DNA of 64,000 nt from Mariniphaga sediminis (GTDB lineage: Bacteria > Bacteroidota > Bacteroidia > Bacteroidales > Prolixibacteraceae), in contig NZ_QWET01000003.1 of the NCBI RefSeq assembly GCF_003573545.1, positions 336,706 through 400,705 of the forward strand, in the 5' to 3' direction. Shown piece after piece: positions 44,064-53,374 of this stretch. The notes under the pieces were generated by a model. The model saw nothing but the letters and a program-made list of their open reading frames with translations, searched no databases and had not been told where the DNA came from. Position 1 is the first letter of the stretch. Every line of letters begins with the position of its first letter. Made by a program: the position numbers and the translations under genes.

Positions 44064-45504
44064 AATTTGTTTCGTAAACGGATAATAAATAGGCTGCCAT
44101 TCCCCAAAAAAGGAAAGCAAACTTATCGGTGTTCAGAAAGTTATTGAAAAAAGCATGGAAAAGATAAGTTGATAAAGCTGCAAAAGAGATGATTATTTTC
44201 CCCCTTTGCGGATGATGCGGTGATTTAACAAAAACCACCCAGAGCCAGTGGCCGAGAAGAAGAAGTAAGGCAGCCAACCCGGGAACTCCTGTTTCACTTA
44301 AAACGAGGATGTATTCAGAGTGAGCAGTTCCTCCCGAATTTTCCGGTATTTTATGGGGATTTGTTACGGTGAGCCTGTTGGTTAGTTCCTTTTTTTGAAA
44401 CGGAATATAGGCAAATTGGTAGGTTCCGGGACCAAAGCCTGTCAGAGGGCGTTCCGTAAACATTTTTATTCCCGCATACCACCGGTTGAGGCGTTCGACA
44501 TTCGAATCGTCGGTTGTCACATTTCCTGCTGATTTTATAAATTCCGACCATTCCACATTTTGTTTCCGCGAAATATATTTGTTGTAGTATAACTTGTCAT
44601 AAAGTTGCCGGTGAAATATACCCGAAAAAATCAGGGCAACGAGGCTCAGTATCGCCAGGTATTTAAAATGAATTTTCATCCGTAATAACAACCACACAAA
44701 CCCAAAAGCTACCATACTTAAAATGGCCGCCCGGCTGTGTGCGAGAAATACAGCATACAAGAAAAATACGCCGGCCATTGCCATTCGTAAACGGTTAACC
44801 GGTTTTTTTGCCGAAACGGAACTGGCAAACCAGAAAGCGCTGAGTATAGAAGCAGATGCACCGGTAATAGTATGGTCTTTGTAAAAAGGCTGAAAAATAC
44901 CCTTGGTAGTTACCGGGTTTAGTCCGTATTGCCAAAAACGGAAAGTGGCGTATAAAATTACCAGTGAAAAGCCGAGACTGTAGAGAATTATCATTTGATG
45001 GAAAAGCTTCGGATAAGTACTGAAAATATTTTTCAGTATGAAGAGGAAAACAAGAATATATGTTATGTTGATTAATGCAAATTTTGCAGAAACAGAGGGC
45101 ATCGTAGAAAATAATGTACTGGCAGGATAGATTAGCATTAGGGGGATTGCAAATCGTAACTCTCCACCGAAAAATCTATAAAAAGCCTGCGGTTCAAGAA
45201 TAATTTCAATTACCAGGGTGAGTGCGGCAATTCCAATCAGCAATTCACCCGGGAACAGGATTTTTGCATGGGAGTAAACAGATAATTCAAAGGAAAAGGG
45301 CAGAAACAGGGCCAACAGTTTTAAAAGATAAGTTTGTAATTTTAATTGAACGATCAGAAAGGATGTTGCGAGCATAAAAACTGCTGCAAGCGGAATAAAG
45401 TAGGTTGTATTTTTGATGCAAAGCCAGAATACACCTGCCACAAGTGCCGGAAGAATAAAAAAAGGAAATATTCCTTTTACATATCTATCCGGTTGATGTA
45501 ACAT
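44035..45504 (-). CDS. O-antigen ligase / polymerase family protein (Wzy-like)
   Basis: 489 residues with 10-12 membrane helices. The large periplasmic loop of the Wzy_C/RfaL family is at about 335-425, with GFGPGTYQFAY and AHSEYILVLSETG, whose His and Arg residues act in glycan transfer. It attaches or polymerises an undecaprenyl-linked glycan on lipid A or a protein. It overlaps Wzz by 20 bases and the methyltransferase by 29. Ligase or polymerase cannot be separated by sequence alone. Confidence 0.87.
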   Translation of the reverse strand: MLHQPDRYVKGIFPFFILPALVAGVFWLCIKNTTYFIPLAAVFMLATSFLIVQLKLQTYLLKLLALFLPFSFELSVYSHAKILFPGELLIGIAALTLVIEIILEPQAFYRFFGGELRFAIPLMLIYPASTLFSTMPSVSAKFALINITYILVFLFILKNIFSTYPKLFHQMIILYSLGFSLVILYATFRFWQYGLNPVTTKGIFQPFYKDHTITGASASILSAFWFASSVSAKKPVNRLRMAMAGVFFLYAVFLAHSRAAILSMVAFGFVWLLLRMKIHFKYLAILSLVALIFSGIFHRQLYDKLYYNKYISRKQNVEWSEFIKSAGNVTTDDSNVERLNRWYAGIKMFTERPLTGFGPGTYQFAYIPFQKKELTNRLTVTNPHKIPENSGGTAHSEYILVLSETGVPGLAALLLLLGHWLWVVFVKSPHHPQRGKIIISFAALSTYLFHAFFNNFLNTDKFAFLFWGMAAYLLSVYETNYDKRLLQNS

Positions 45505-46330
45505 CCTGCTTTATTATTTTAAAAACGATCAAGAGAAAAATATAGGCAAAAACTGAAGCCAGGGCAATTAGTTTTCGACGCGGCCATGTGGGCTCTGCTG
45601 CAGGAATAGCTTCTGAAATGACATAAGCCCGGGGAAGTTCTGTTTTAAAATCACGTTCTACAGTCTCCAGATGGTTCTTTCGGGAACCCAGCTCTTGTAG
45701 TTCAATGGGATATTGATTTTTTAATCTGAAAAGTTCATTGCTTTTTGTGTTATCATCGATTGTGTTTTCCAGGTTATCAATTTTGTTTTCCAGTTTTTCC
45801 ACGCCGTGAAGTTTATTTTCATAATGTAGTTGAGCCTGCATCAAGGCATTCATCCGGTTTTCGTACAGAATGTCTTCTTTGATAATGTCGCCAAGTTCTA
45901 CAATCGTATTTGCCATCTCTGCCGCCTTTTCAGGATCAGGATCCAATACGGTAACAGATACTGAGCTGAATCGGGTTTTTTCATATTTTATGCGGCTATC
46001 AATGGCCTTGTAAAGCCTGCTCAATCCTCCTGTTTCACTGAGGTCTATCCCAAACTTTTCCGCAAGGTTATAGCGGCTGATGAGGCTGTCTCGCATTCTT
46101 CCGGACTGAAAAATCTGGATGTGGCCGTCAATTTCAATGTCGCTGGCAAACCCAATGCCTTGTTGCTCAATTTGTTTTGATGGGATGGTGAGAGGCACAT
46201 AAATAAGTGCTTCCGAACGATACAGAGGAGTAATAAAAAGCGAAGATGTTACCATCCAGGTAAGTACTCCTGTGATGATGGCCCCGATAACGAGGGTTTT
46301 TAAAAATCGCGTATTTGAAATATGTTTCAA
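45485..46330 (-). CDS. Chain-length determinant (Wzz-like) protein
   Basis: 281 residues. Helix 1 lies about 12-33 and helix 2 about 256-276. The periplasmic part has the Wzz fold (SEALIYVPLTIPSK) and a coiled coil (about 165-215). The PxxP-type segment AAEPTWPRRK precedes helix 2. It has no tyrosine kinase domain. It sets glycan chain length with the neighbouring ligase. Single copy; the first gene of the wzz-ligase-methyltransferase unit. Confidence 0.88.
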   Translation of the reverse strand: MKHISNTRFLKTLVIGAIITGVLTWMVTSSLFITPLYRSEALIYVPLTIPSKQIEQQGIGFASDIEIDGHIQIFQSGRMRDSLISRYNLAEKFGIDLSETGGLSRLYKAIDSRIKYEKTRFSSVSVTVLDPDPEKAAEMANTIVELGDIIKEDILYENRMNALMQAQLHYENKLHGVEKLENKIDNLENTIDDNTKSNELFRLKNQYPIELQELGSRKNHLETVERDFKTELPRAYVISEAIPAAEPTWPRRKLIALASVFAYIFLLIVFKIIKQDVTSTG

Positions 46331-46375
46331 ATTTTTATTATGGAAACAATTTCAAGCGGGAATAAGTTTAGTATT

Positions 46376-47731
46376 CTAAAACAGTAAACTTGCAAGCAGG
46401 GTAAAAACTAGCCCGCAAAGAGCTATAATTGTTTCCATCACCGTCCAGCTTTGGAGGGTTTGTTTTTCATTCATGCCGAGGTATTTTCCTACCAACCAGA
46501 AACCGCTGTCGTTTACATGCGAAAGCAATGTGGCACCAGAAGCAATGGCAATAACCACCAATGCACGTTGCGGATCATTTAATCCGAACTCACTTAAAAC
46601 CGGGGCTATGATTCCCGCAGCAGTAATCATAGCCACTGTTGCTGAACCCTGGGTAACCCGGACAATGGCAGCAAGCAGCCAGGCCAGCAGAATGGGAGGC
46701 AAAGCTGAATTTGCCATGGATTCAGCCATGATTTTTCCAATGCCGCTGTCAACCAGTATCTGTTTCAATACACCGCCGGCACCGGTAATCAGAATGATGA
46801 TTCCTGCCGGACCAAGAGCTTTGGTGCTTAGTTCGAGAATCTTTTGTTTGTCCATTCCCCGTTTGATGCACAAGAAATAGATGGCGATCAGTGTGGCAAT
46901 AATCAGTGCGGAGAAAGGATGCCCGAGAAACTCCAGAATATCGGTAGTGACCGATTTTGAAATGAATTCTTTTGACACGGCCAACCCTGTAAAAGTATTG
47001 ACAAGAATCAGGAGCAGCGGGATGGAAATGATAATGGCAATCATCCGGAAAGGGGGCAAATTTTTGGGATCAACTTCTTTGGGTTCTTTATCGAAATCGA
47101 ACGGTGGCTCCAGGTGAATTTTTTTTGAAATGTATTTCCCCCAAACAGGGCCGGCAATTACTGCAGTTGGAAAGCCCAGAATAATACCAAACAGGATAAC
47201 CCATCCCAATTGTGCGTTAATGATATCAGCCACAGCTACCGGACCAGGTGTGGGAGGAATAAAGCTGTGTGTTACCGCTAGTCCGGCCAGTAACGGAATA
47301 GCATAATAAAGGAGTGAACGTTTGGTATCCCTGGCCAATGCGTATATGATGGGAACGAGGATGATAAAACCTACATCGAGGAAAACCGGGATGGCCACCA
47401 CAAAACCAGTAATGACCATGGCCCACGAGGCACGGTCTTTGCCAAATTTTTTTACCAGGTAATGAGCCAGTGATTCTGCTCCTCCCGAACTTTCCAGCAT
47501 CTGTCCGAAAATGGCGCCTAACCCTACTACGGTGGCTACAAAACCGAGTGTTCCTGCCATACCATCCTGAATAGACCGGATAATTCCGTCCAGGGGCATG
47601 CCGGCAACTATTCCTACGTAGATGGCTGTGATTAAGAGTGAAATAAATGCACTGATTTTGAATTTCAGTACCATAAACAGCAGTAATGCTACGGCTGAAA
47701 TAACAATAAATACCAGAAAAGGTGTTGACAT
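46376..47731 (-). CDS. GntP-family gluconate:H+ symporter
   Basis: 451 residues with 12-14 membrane helices. The GntP family signatures are clear: LGAIFGQMLESSGGAESLA (about 71-89), GFVVAIPVFLDVGFIIL (about 108-124), SFIPPTPGPVA (about 156-166) and RVTQGSATVAMITAAG (about 355-370). It imports gluconate or related sugar acids with a proton. The gene-free 195 bases upstream contain a short palindrome (AATCTGA/TCAGATT at 47861-47879). The AraC regulator upstream in the same orientation may control it. Confidence 0.92.
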   Translation of the reverse strand: MSTPFLVFIVISAVALLLFMVLKFKISAFISLLITAIYVGIVAGMPLDGIIRSIQDGMAGTLGFVATVVGLGAIFGQMLESSGGAESLAHYLVKKFGKDRASWAMVITGFVVAIPVFLDVGFIILVPIIYALARDTKRSLLYYAIPLLAGLAVTHSFIPPTPGPVAVADIINAQLGWVILFGIILGFPTAVIAGPVWGKYISKKIHLEPPFDFDKEPKEVDPKNLPPFRMIAIIISIPLLLILVNTFTGLAVSKEFISKSVTTDILEFLGHPFSALIIATLIAIYFLCIKRGMDKQKILELSTKALGPAGIIILITGAGGVLKQILVDSGIGKIMAESMANSALPPILLAWLLAAIVRVTQGSATVAMITAAGIIAPVLSEFGLNDPQRALVVIAIASGATLLSHVNDSGFWLVGKYLGMNEKQTLQSWTVMETIIALCGLVFTLLASLLF

Positions 47732-47926
47732 AATAATATGGATATAGCTATTTAGCCATAAAAATAAGATTATAGATTGAATTTATGTGAGTGAGAAAAG
47801 ATTAGTTGAATATTCAGGCATCAAAACCAGAGTTGGTTGAATGGGTATTAAAAACCAATGAATCTGAATTTATCAGATTATAACAAGTAATGATTTGTCC
47901 ATTTTCTTTTATAAAGAATGAACAGG

Positions 47927-48787
47927 TTACCGGATTCGGTTTCGGTATTGCCTTGGCGACATTCCCATTTTCTTTTTGAAATCACGTGTGAAATAATAGG
48001 GATCGGAATATCCCAGATTATATGAAATTTCTTTTACTTTCATTCTGGTGTAGTCCAGAAACTCGCAGGCTTTCAGTGTTTTTAAATGCGAGAAATAACT
48101 TAAAGGGGCATAGTTGGTCTCTTCCCTGAAAAGAGTGGTAAAGTATGTGGGAGAGTAACCTGCCTCGTGGGCAATTTGCTGAAGTGACAGCTTTTTGTGC
48201 AGGTTTTTGTCCAGGAAATGGATAGCCCGGCGCACACCTGGGTTAGATTCGTCAGCCAGATCATCGCTGGTGCGATTGGCATAAATAAATGTGGCAAGCA
48301 GGTGGCCAAAACAAAAATTTACATACTCCAGATTCTGATCGTGAAAGCCTTTTGAGAGGTTATTGAAAATTTCATCGAAGAGCATTTCCCGGTTGGCTAC
48401 CATATTATTTACGGAGGGCACCAGGTTGCGAACCACCGAAAATTCACGCTCCAGATGTTTGACATTTCGTCCGTCAAATCCGGCTGTAAGGAAGCGGGTG
48501 GGGGACTTTAATACTGAATAAAACCGGAAAACTTCACCCCGGGGTACAATAAAAAATTGATCAGATGAAACCGGAACCTGCTCACCACCCAGCATTACAA
48601 CCCCTTCTCCCTTAGTGCAAAAAGCCAGCAGGTAATTTTCTGTTTTTCCTTCCGAATCCCATGCAGAACCCTTTTCCACTTCTATTTCACCTGTGTTGAC
48701 AAGATACAAATCACGGGTAAGCGGATTCATTTTTTGTTCATTTCCCGGGGAGGTTGGCAGCCTGAAATACCGGATTTCTTTAATCAT
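47927..48787 (-). CDS. AraC-family transcriptional regulator
   Basis: 286 residues from ATG 48787 (a TTG two codons earlier is in frame). The N-terminal cupin-like effector domain (about 20-160) contains LLAFCTKGEGVVMLGGEQV. The C-terminal double HTH (about 185-286) has LSLQQIAHEAGYSPTYFTTL and VKEISYNLGYSDPYYFTRDF. It lies divergent from the corrinoid methyl-transfer operon (103-base gap) and upstream of gntP, so it could regulate either. The effector cannot be predicted. Confidence 0.92.
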   Translation of the reverse strand: MIKEIRYFRLPTSPGNEQKMNPLTRDLYLVNTGEIEVEKGSAWDSEGKTENYLLAFCTKGEGVVMLGGEQVPVSSDQFFIVPRGEVFRFYSVLKSPTRFLTAGFDGRNVKHLEREFSVVRNLVPSVNNMVANREMLFDEIFNNLSKGFHDQNLEYVNFCFGHLLATFIYANRTSDDLADESNPGVRRAIHFLDKNLHKKLSLQQIAHEAGYSPTYFTTLFREETNYAPLSYFSHLKTLKACEFLDYTRMKVKEISYNLGYSDPYYFTRDFKKKMGMSPRQYRNRIR

Positions 48788-48855
48788 AAGCAAATAAAGT
48801 AATATTGTCCATCTTTTTCAAAGAAAATACTATTTTTTCCCAATTTAACTGCTCA

Positions 48856-48863
48856 TACTTTTG
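48856..48863 (+). promoter_or_regulatory. -7 promoter box of the corrinoid operon
   Basis: TACTTTTG fits TAnnTTTG and lies 27 bases upstream of the corrinoid protein ATG. The -33 position is T-rich only. The short gap to the divergent AraC gene leaves no room for a cobalamin riboswitch. Confidence 0.55.
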
Positions 48864-48890
48864 TGAAAACCAAAAATCTACAGAAAAATT

Positions 48891-49559
48891 ATGAGTGAAC
48901 TATTGTCAAATATTGCCGAGTGTATTGAATTCGGAAAAATCAACAAAGTTGCGCCGTTTCCCCCGCAAATGAAAGGGCAGGACGGTGCCGATGAACTTAC
49001 CAGGCAGGCCCTGGACGAAGGTATTTCTGCTCAACGAATTCTTACAGAAGGGTTGATGGTCGGGATGGAGAAGGTGGGGATTAAATTCCGCGAAAACAAA
49101 GTGTTTGTTCCGCAAGTGCTCATGTCGGCCAAAGCAATGAGTACAGCGATGATTCATTTGAAACCATTTTTCCTTTCGGGAGAAGTGAAGGAAAAGGGCA
49201 CATTTATTATTGGTACGGTAGAAGGTGATTTGCACGACATTGGAAAAAACCTGGTTTCGATGATGGTCGAAGGCAATGGCTGGAAAGTAGTGGATTTGGG
49301 TACCGATGTGAAAGCCGAACAGTTTGTGTCTGCCATTAAAGAACACCAAAATGCATTTGTGGGATTATCGGCGTTGCTAACCACCACTATGGTAAGTATG
49401 GAAAAAATTACCAAAGCAATCAAGGAAGCCATTCCCGAAGCCAAAGTTGCGGTGGGGGGTGCGCCCGTAACGGATGACTTCCGCAAAAAAATAGGCGCCG
49501 ATGTTTATTCTCCCGATCCACAGGGGCTGGTAGAATATTTGAATGCACAGGTGGCCTGA
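48891..49559 (+). CDS. Corrinoid (cobalamin-binding) methyltransferase protein
   Basis: 222 residues, the standard length for a MtbC/MttC/MtmC-type corrinoid protein. The N-terminal four-helix cap (about 10-95) precedes the B12-binding Rossmann domain with VEGDLHDIGKN (H115 is the lower axial cobalt ligand) and GLSALLTTTM. It carries a methyl group between a substrate-specific methyltransferase and an acceptor enzyme. The next gene is 190 bases downstream, long for an operon gap; the short palindrome GAGAAAT/ATTTCTC near 49653-49671 lies in it. Confidence 0.93.
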   Translation: MSELLSNIAECIEFGKINKVAPFPPQMKGQDGADELTRQALDEGISAQRILTEGLMVGMEKVGIKFRENKVFVPQVLMSAKAMSTAMIHLKPFFLSGEVKEKGTFIIGTVEGDLHDIGKNLVSMMVEGNGWKVVDLGTDVKAEQFVSAIKEHQNAFVGLSALLTTTMVSMEKITKAIKEAIPEAKVAVGGAPVTDDFRKKIGADVYSPDPQGLVEYLNAQVA

Positions 49560-49749
49560 ACCAGATAAATGATAGCAAAATGTGGGTAGCGGCACAGACT
49601 AAGCTATTCGCGTAAATTAAATCAGATTTTGTTTAGAAGTTGTATGAATTTGAGAAATGCGAAATTTCTCGAAGAGGAAAGATTATGTCTGTTATTAAAG
49701 GGGAGAAGCTGTCTTTTTACTTGCAACTTGATGAAATAATACAAAGAAA

Positions 49750-51369
49750 ATGAAAGGACTTGAATTAATTAAAAAGGCTTTTGCCCTGCAACCGGTGGAA
49801 CGTGTACCATGGGTTCCTTTTGTAGGAGTGCACGGTGGCTTTTTAACCGGCACCGATGCGGAAACGTATTTGAAATCTTCCGGCGAAATTGTAAAAGGAA
49901 TCAGTAAAGCTGTGGAAGAATACAATCCGGATGGGATTCCTGTTGTGTTTGATTTACAGGTGGAAGCCGAAGTATTGGATTGCAAGTTGCGTTGGTCGGA
50001 ATCGGGCCCGCCGGCGGTAGTTTCACATCCGCTTGCAGAAGGGAAAAAAAGAAGTGATTTGAAAATTCCCGGAGCAGGTGACGGGCGTATTCCCGTTTGC
50101 CTGGAAGCCACTAAAATTCTCCGGGAGAAATACCCGGATATCGCACTTTATGGCCTGATTACCGGTCCGTTCACCCTGGCATTGCATTTATTGGGGACGG
50201 ATATTTTTATGAAGCTGTTTGAAGCACCGGAGGAAGTGAACGAGGTGATGGAATTTTGTACGCAGGTGGGGCAGAAAATGGCAGAATACTATATGGATGC
50301 CGGATGCGACGTTATCGCAGTGGTCGACCCAATGACCAGCCAAATTGATCCGGTCACATTCGAAAACTTTGTTACCCCTTTTGTCTCCCGTATTTTTGAG
50401 GATATCCGGATAAAAGGAAAACTCAGTTCGTTTTTTGTTTGCGGTCATGCCCAGCAAAATATTGAAGCTATGTGCAACTGCCGGCCAGACAATGTTTCTA
50501 TCGATGAAAACATACCGCTCGATTTTGTGAAAGAGATAACCCTTGAAAAAGGGATCAGTTTTGGCGGTAACCTGAAACTGACGGTGGTGTTGTTGATGGG
50601 AAGCGCTGACGATTGCCGGGAGCATACACTTGAATGCCTCGATCTGGGAGGGAAAACCGGATTTATTTTAGCGCCCGGTTGCGATCTGCCACGTGAAACA
50701 CCGCTTAAAAACCTGAAGGCTGTTACTGCCCTGATACACGATCCCTACCAGCAGGATGTGGTGCGTACGCTTGAAAAAAAGGAAAGTACGTTGGAGATTT
50801 TCAATATGAAAGATTACGGGCAGGCCGAAAAAGTGATTGTAGATATTATTACACTTGATTCTGAATCCTGCGCACCCTGCCAATACATGGTGGAGGCTGT
50901 AAAAAGGGTGGCACCCCATTTCGATGGGGTGGTGGAGTGGCGTGAACATGCCATAAAAAAAATGGAGGCCGTAAGTTTTATGTCGTCATTGATGGTAAAA
51001 AACATTCCTACTATCTGCATCGACGGAAAGATTGCTTTTGTTTCCCAAATACCGCCGGAGAAGGAATTGGTGGCAGCCATTCAGAAACGTATCAATGAAA
51101 AACTAAAATTAAAAATACGATCGAAACGCAGCGAGTTCATTTTGCTGGGAGAAGAGGAAAGTCAATGCCGGGAGCTGCAGGAACGGGCGATGCGGGCCCT
51201 CACCGAGTTGGGTAAAGATGTGGAAATAAAAGTTGTTGCCGGAAGAGAGAAACTCGCTTCTTACGGTGTAACCCAAACCCCGGCGGCGGTGGCTGTCAGC
51301 TACAAAATAAAATCCGAAGGTTCGCTTCCTTCTGTTGAGGTAATTCGGGAGTGGCTCAAGGAGTTGTGA
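49750..51369 (+). CDS. UROD-type methyltransferase fused to two thioredoxin-like domains
   Basis: 539 residues. Residues about 1-345 form a uroporphyrinogen-decarboxylase-fold methyltransferase of the MtaA/MtbA/CmuA kind (VPWVPFVGVHGG; PTSQ-type loop DPMTSQIDP). The zinc ligands HxC..C of MtaA appear as FVCGH and APGCDLP: the first His is replaced by Phe, with His two residues after the Cys instead. Residues about 365-445 are a thioredoxin fold with C374/C377 in SCAPCQYM and a cis-Pro NIPTICIDG. Residues about 462-539 are a second one with only C473 (ESQCREL) and TQTPAAVAV. The fusion suggests redox control or reactivation of the corrinoid. The methyl donor is unknown. It lies between the corrinoid protein and the homocysteine methyltransferase gene. 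Confidence 0.87.
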   Translation: MKGLELIKKAFALQPVERVPWVPFVGVHGGFLTGTDAETYLKSSGEIVKGISKAVEEYNPDGIPVVFDLQVEAEVLDCKLRWSESGPPAVVSHPLAEGKKRSDLKIPGAGDGRIPVCLEATKILREKYPDIALYGLITGPFTLALHLLGTDIFMKLFEAPEEVNEVMEFCTQVGQKMAEYYMDAGCDVIAVVDPMTSQIDPVTFENFVTPFVSRIFEDIRIKGKLSSFFVCGHAQQNIEAMCNCRPDNVSIDENIPLDFVKEITLEKGISFGGNLKLTVVLLMGSADDCREHTLECLDLGGKTGFILAPGCDLPRETPLKNLKAVTALIHDPYQQDVVRTLEKKESTLEIFNMKDYGQAEKVIVDIITLDSESCAPCQYMVEAVKRVAPHFDGVVEWREHAIKKMEAVSFMSSLMVKNIPTICIDGKIAFVSQIPPEKELVAAIQKRINEKLKLKIRSKRSEFILLGEEESQCRELQERAMRALTELGKDVEIKVVAGREKLASYGVTQTPAAVAVSYKIKSEGSLPSVEVIREWLKEL

Positions 51370-51401
51370 CATTTTTAGTAATTTAGCGGGAAACAATAAG
51401 A

Positions 51402-52283
51402 ATGGGCAAAATACTTGATAAAATAAAGCTGGGGAAAGTGCTGGTTTCTGACGGCGCCTGGGGCACTTTTTTGCAACAAAAAGGACTAAAAACCGGGGAG
51501 TGCCCCGAAGAGTGGAATATTACCCATCCGGATGAAGTCCTGGATATTGCCCGGAGTTACATCGAGGCCGGTGCCGACATGGTTGAAACCAACAGTTTTG
51601 GCGGAACACGCTTTAAGCTGGAAAAATATGGTCTGGAAGATAAAGTTTTCGAGCTGAACAAAGCTGCAGCCGAAATCAGCCGGAAGGCGGCCGGAGACAA
51701 GTTTGTCCTCGGTTCGGTGGGGCCAACCGGAAAAATACTGATGATGGGCGATGTGACGGAAGAAGAACTTTTCGAGGCTTTCAAAGAGCAGGCAAAAGGA
51801 CTGGAAAGCGGAGGGGCTGACGCTATTATGATCGAGACCATGAGCGACCTCGATGAGGCGCGAATTGCTATTCAGGCTGCAAAACAACATACCCGGCTGG
51901 AAGTATTTTGCACCATGACCTTTGAAAAAACGGTTACCGGTGAATTCCGATCTATGATGGGGGTTTCGCCCACCGAAATGGTGCAGACTCTGGTTGGGGC
52001 AGGTGCAGAGTTAATTGGGGCCAATTGTGGTAATGGTATGGTTGGAATGGTTGCTATTGTGGAAGAGATTCGTAAAGCAAATGCTGAAATTCCAATTCTT
52101 GTTCATGCCAATGCCGGCATGCCGGTTTACAGTGACGGAGAAACGGTTTTCCCGGAAAAACCGGACGAGATGGCCACACTGGTGCCGAAAATTATTAAGG
52201 CCGGAGCCAATGTGATTGGAGGTTGCTGCGGTACCACCCCGGAGCATATTTGTAAAGTCAGGGATGCCATAGATAAGAGTTAA
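51402..52283 (+). CDS. Zinc-dependent homocysteine S-methyltransferase-like protein
   Basis: 293 residues, equal to the N-terminal homocysteine domain of MetH without folate, cobalamin or activation domains. Zinc ligands C209 (GANCGNG) and C275/C276 (GGCCGTTPEH) are present, and the substrate loop VSDGAWGTFLQQKG is conserved. Because it has no own B12 domain, it should accept methyl from the separate corrinoid protein encoded two genes upstream. Homocysteine as acceptor is likely, other thiols possible. It follows the UROD-type gene by 32 bases. Confidence 0.88.
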   Translation: MGKILDKIKLGKVLVSDGAWGTFLQQKGLKTGECPEEWNITHPDEVLDIARSYIEAGADMVETNSFGGTRFKLEKYGLEDKVFELNKAAAEISRKAAGDKFVLGSVGPTGKILMMGDVTEEELFEAFKEQAKGLESGGADAIMIETMSDLDEARIAIQAAKQHTRLEVFCTMTFEKTVTGEFRSMMGVSPTEMVQTLVGAGAELIGANCGNGMVGMVAIVEEIRKANAEIPILVHANAGMPVYSDGETVFPEKPDEMATLVPKIIKAGANVIGGCCGTTPEHICKVRDAIDKS

Positions 52284-52293
52284 GAAAACGGCG

Positions 52294-53196
52294 ATGCAAA
52301 AAATACCTTTTCATATAATCTCCGGTTTTCTTGGAAGCGGTAAAACCACTTTTCTGAAGCGGATTATTGACACGTATGCTGAAGAATACACACTGGGAAT
52401 TATTCAGAATGAGTTTGCCCCTTCCAATATCGACGGTGCAGAACTGAAAGGGTCTGGTAAAGATTTTCATTTACTGGAAATGAATAAAGGATCGGTTTTT
52501 TGCGTCTGTTTGCTGGGTGATTTTACCCGTTCTCTGGAAAAATTTACCAAAGAATACAATCCTGATGTTTTAATCATTGAGGCATCGGGTCTTTCTGATA
52601 CTACGTCGGTTGCCGAGGTTGTATCGGCCGGCAGTCTTTCCGAACGGATTTACCTTGCCTCTAACTGGTGTATTGTGGATGCCTGCAGTTTTAGAAAAAC
52701 AGGTTTAATGAAGCAACGTGTGAGTCAACAGATTCGTATGGCCGATGTAGTCCTCATCAATAAAACGGATGTGGTTGAAAATGATAGCGTTTCACATGTT
52801 GAAGAAACCGTCAGGGACCTGAATCCTTTTGCTGAAATCAAAAGGACTACTTTCTGTGATGTGGATTTTACGTTAGGCGGCGTTTCTGTTTCCAAATTTT
52901 ATCCTGATATGGGGCAACCGCTTGCCCGTCCGGATGTGAATTCTATGGTTATCAAAAGCGGGAAAAAAATTTCCCGGGAATCCATGGTTGGTTTTTTTAA
53001 TGAATGGGCTCCTAAATCATACCGGATTAAAGGTTACGTAAATCTTAAGGATGGAAAAACCGTTGCCGTTCAATGTGTTTTCGAAAAAATTGAATTTAAG
53101 GAAATCTCAGCTAATTTTCACCCGACGGAGTTGGTAGCTTTATCCGACCAATTCGCTCTGCGTGAATGGAATCAGGCATTTAGGGAACTTCATTGA
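52294..53196 (+). CDS. CobW/COG0523-type GTPase
   Basis: 300 residues. Walker A GFLGSGKTTF (about 11-20), the metal-binding loop CVCL (a degenerate CxCC; about 70-73) and a guanine motif NKTD. COG0523 GTPases deliver zinc, cobalt or nickel to target enzymes or support cobalamin and nitrile hydratase maturation. Located 10 bases behind the zinc homocysteine methyltransferase, it may load its zinc or assist the corrinoid. Its C-terminal domain carries no His-rich tail. Confidence 0.85.
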   Translation: MQKIPFHIISGFLGSGKTTFLKRIIDTYAEEYTLGIIQNEFAPSNIDGAELKGSGKDFHLLEMNKGSVFCVCLLGDFTRSLEKFTKEYNPDVLIIEASGLSDTTSVAEVVSAGSLSERIYLASNWCIVDACSFRKTGLMKQRVSQQIRMADVVLINKTDVVENDSVSHVEETVRDLNPFAEIKRTTFCDVDFTLGGVSVSKFYPDMGQPLARPDVNSMVIKSGKKISRESMVGFFNEWAPKSYRIKGYVNLKDGKTVAVQCVFEKIEFKEISANFHPTELVALSDQFALREWNQAFRELH

Positions 53197-53302
53197 AACA
53201 AGCATTCGCTTTATATTTTAGTGGGGTGTAGGCTGGTCGGTATAAATATCCTTGTCAGACCTTCTTAGAAACAATTTAAATTAGCTATTTTAGACCGAAC
53301 TT

Positions 53303-53334
53303 TTTGGGGATAACAGGCGGTTCAGCTACTTTTG
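53303..53334 (+). promoter_or_regulatory. Promoter of sdhCAB
   Basis: TTTG at 53303-53306 and TACTTTTG at 53327-53334 with a 20-base spacer: the best -33/-7 match in the window. It ends 40 bases upstream of sdhC ATG 53375, giving a short 5' leader. Confidence 0.75.
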
Positions 53335-53374
53335 TGCCCAAATATTATTGTCAACAAGATTAAATAAAAAATTT

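Noticed and set aside
48788..48890. Possible cobalamin riboswitch before the corrinoid operon
   Set aside because: The gap to the divergent AraC gene is only about 100 bases and lacks a B12-box-like sequence; the promoter box at 48856 leaves a leader of under 30 bases.
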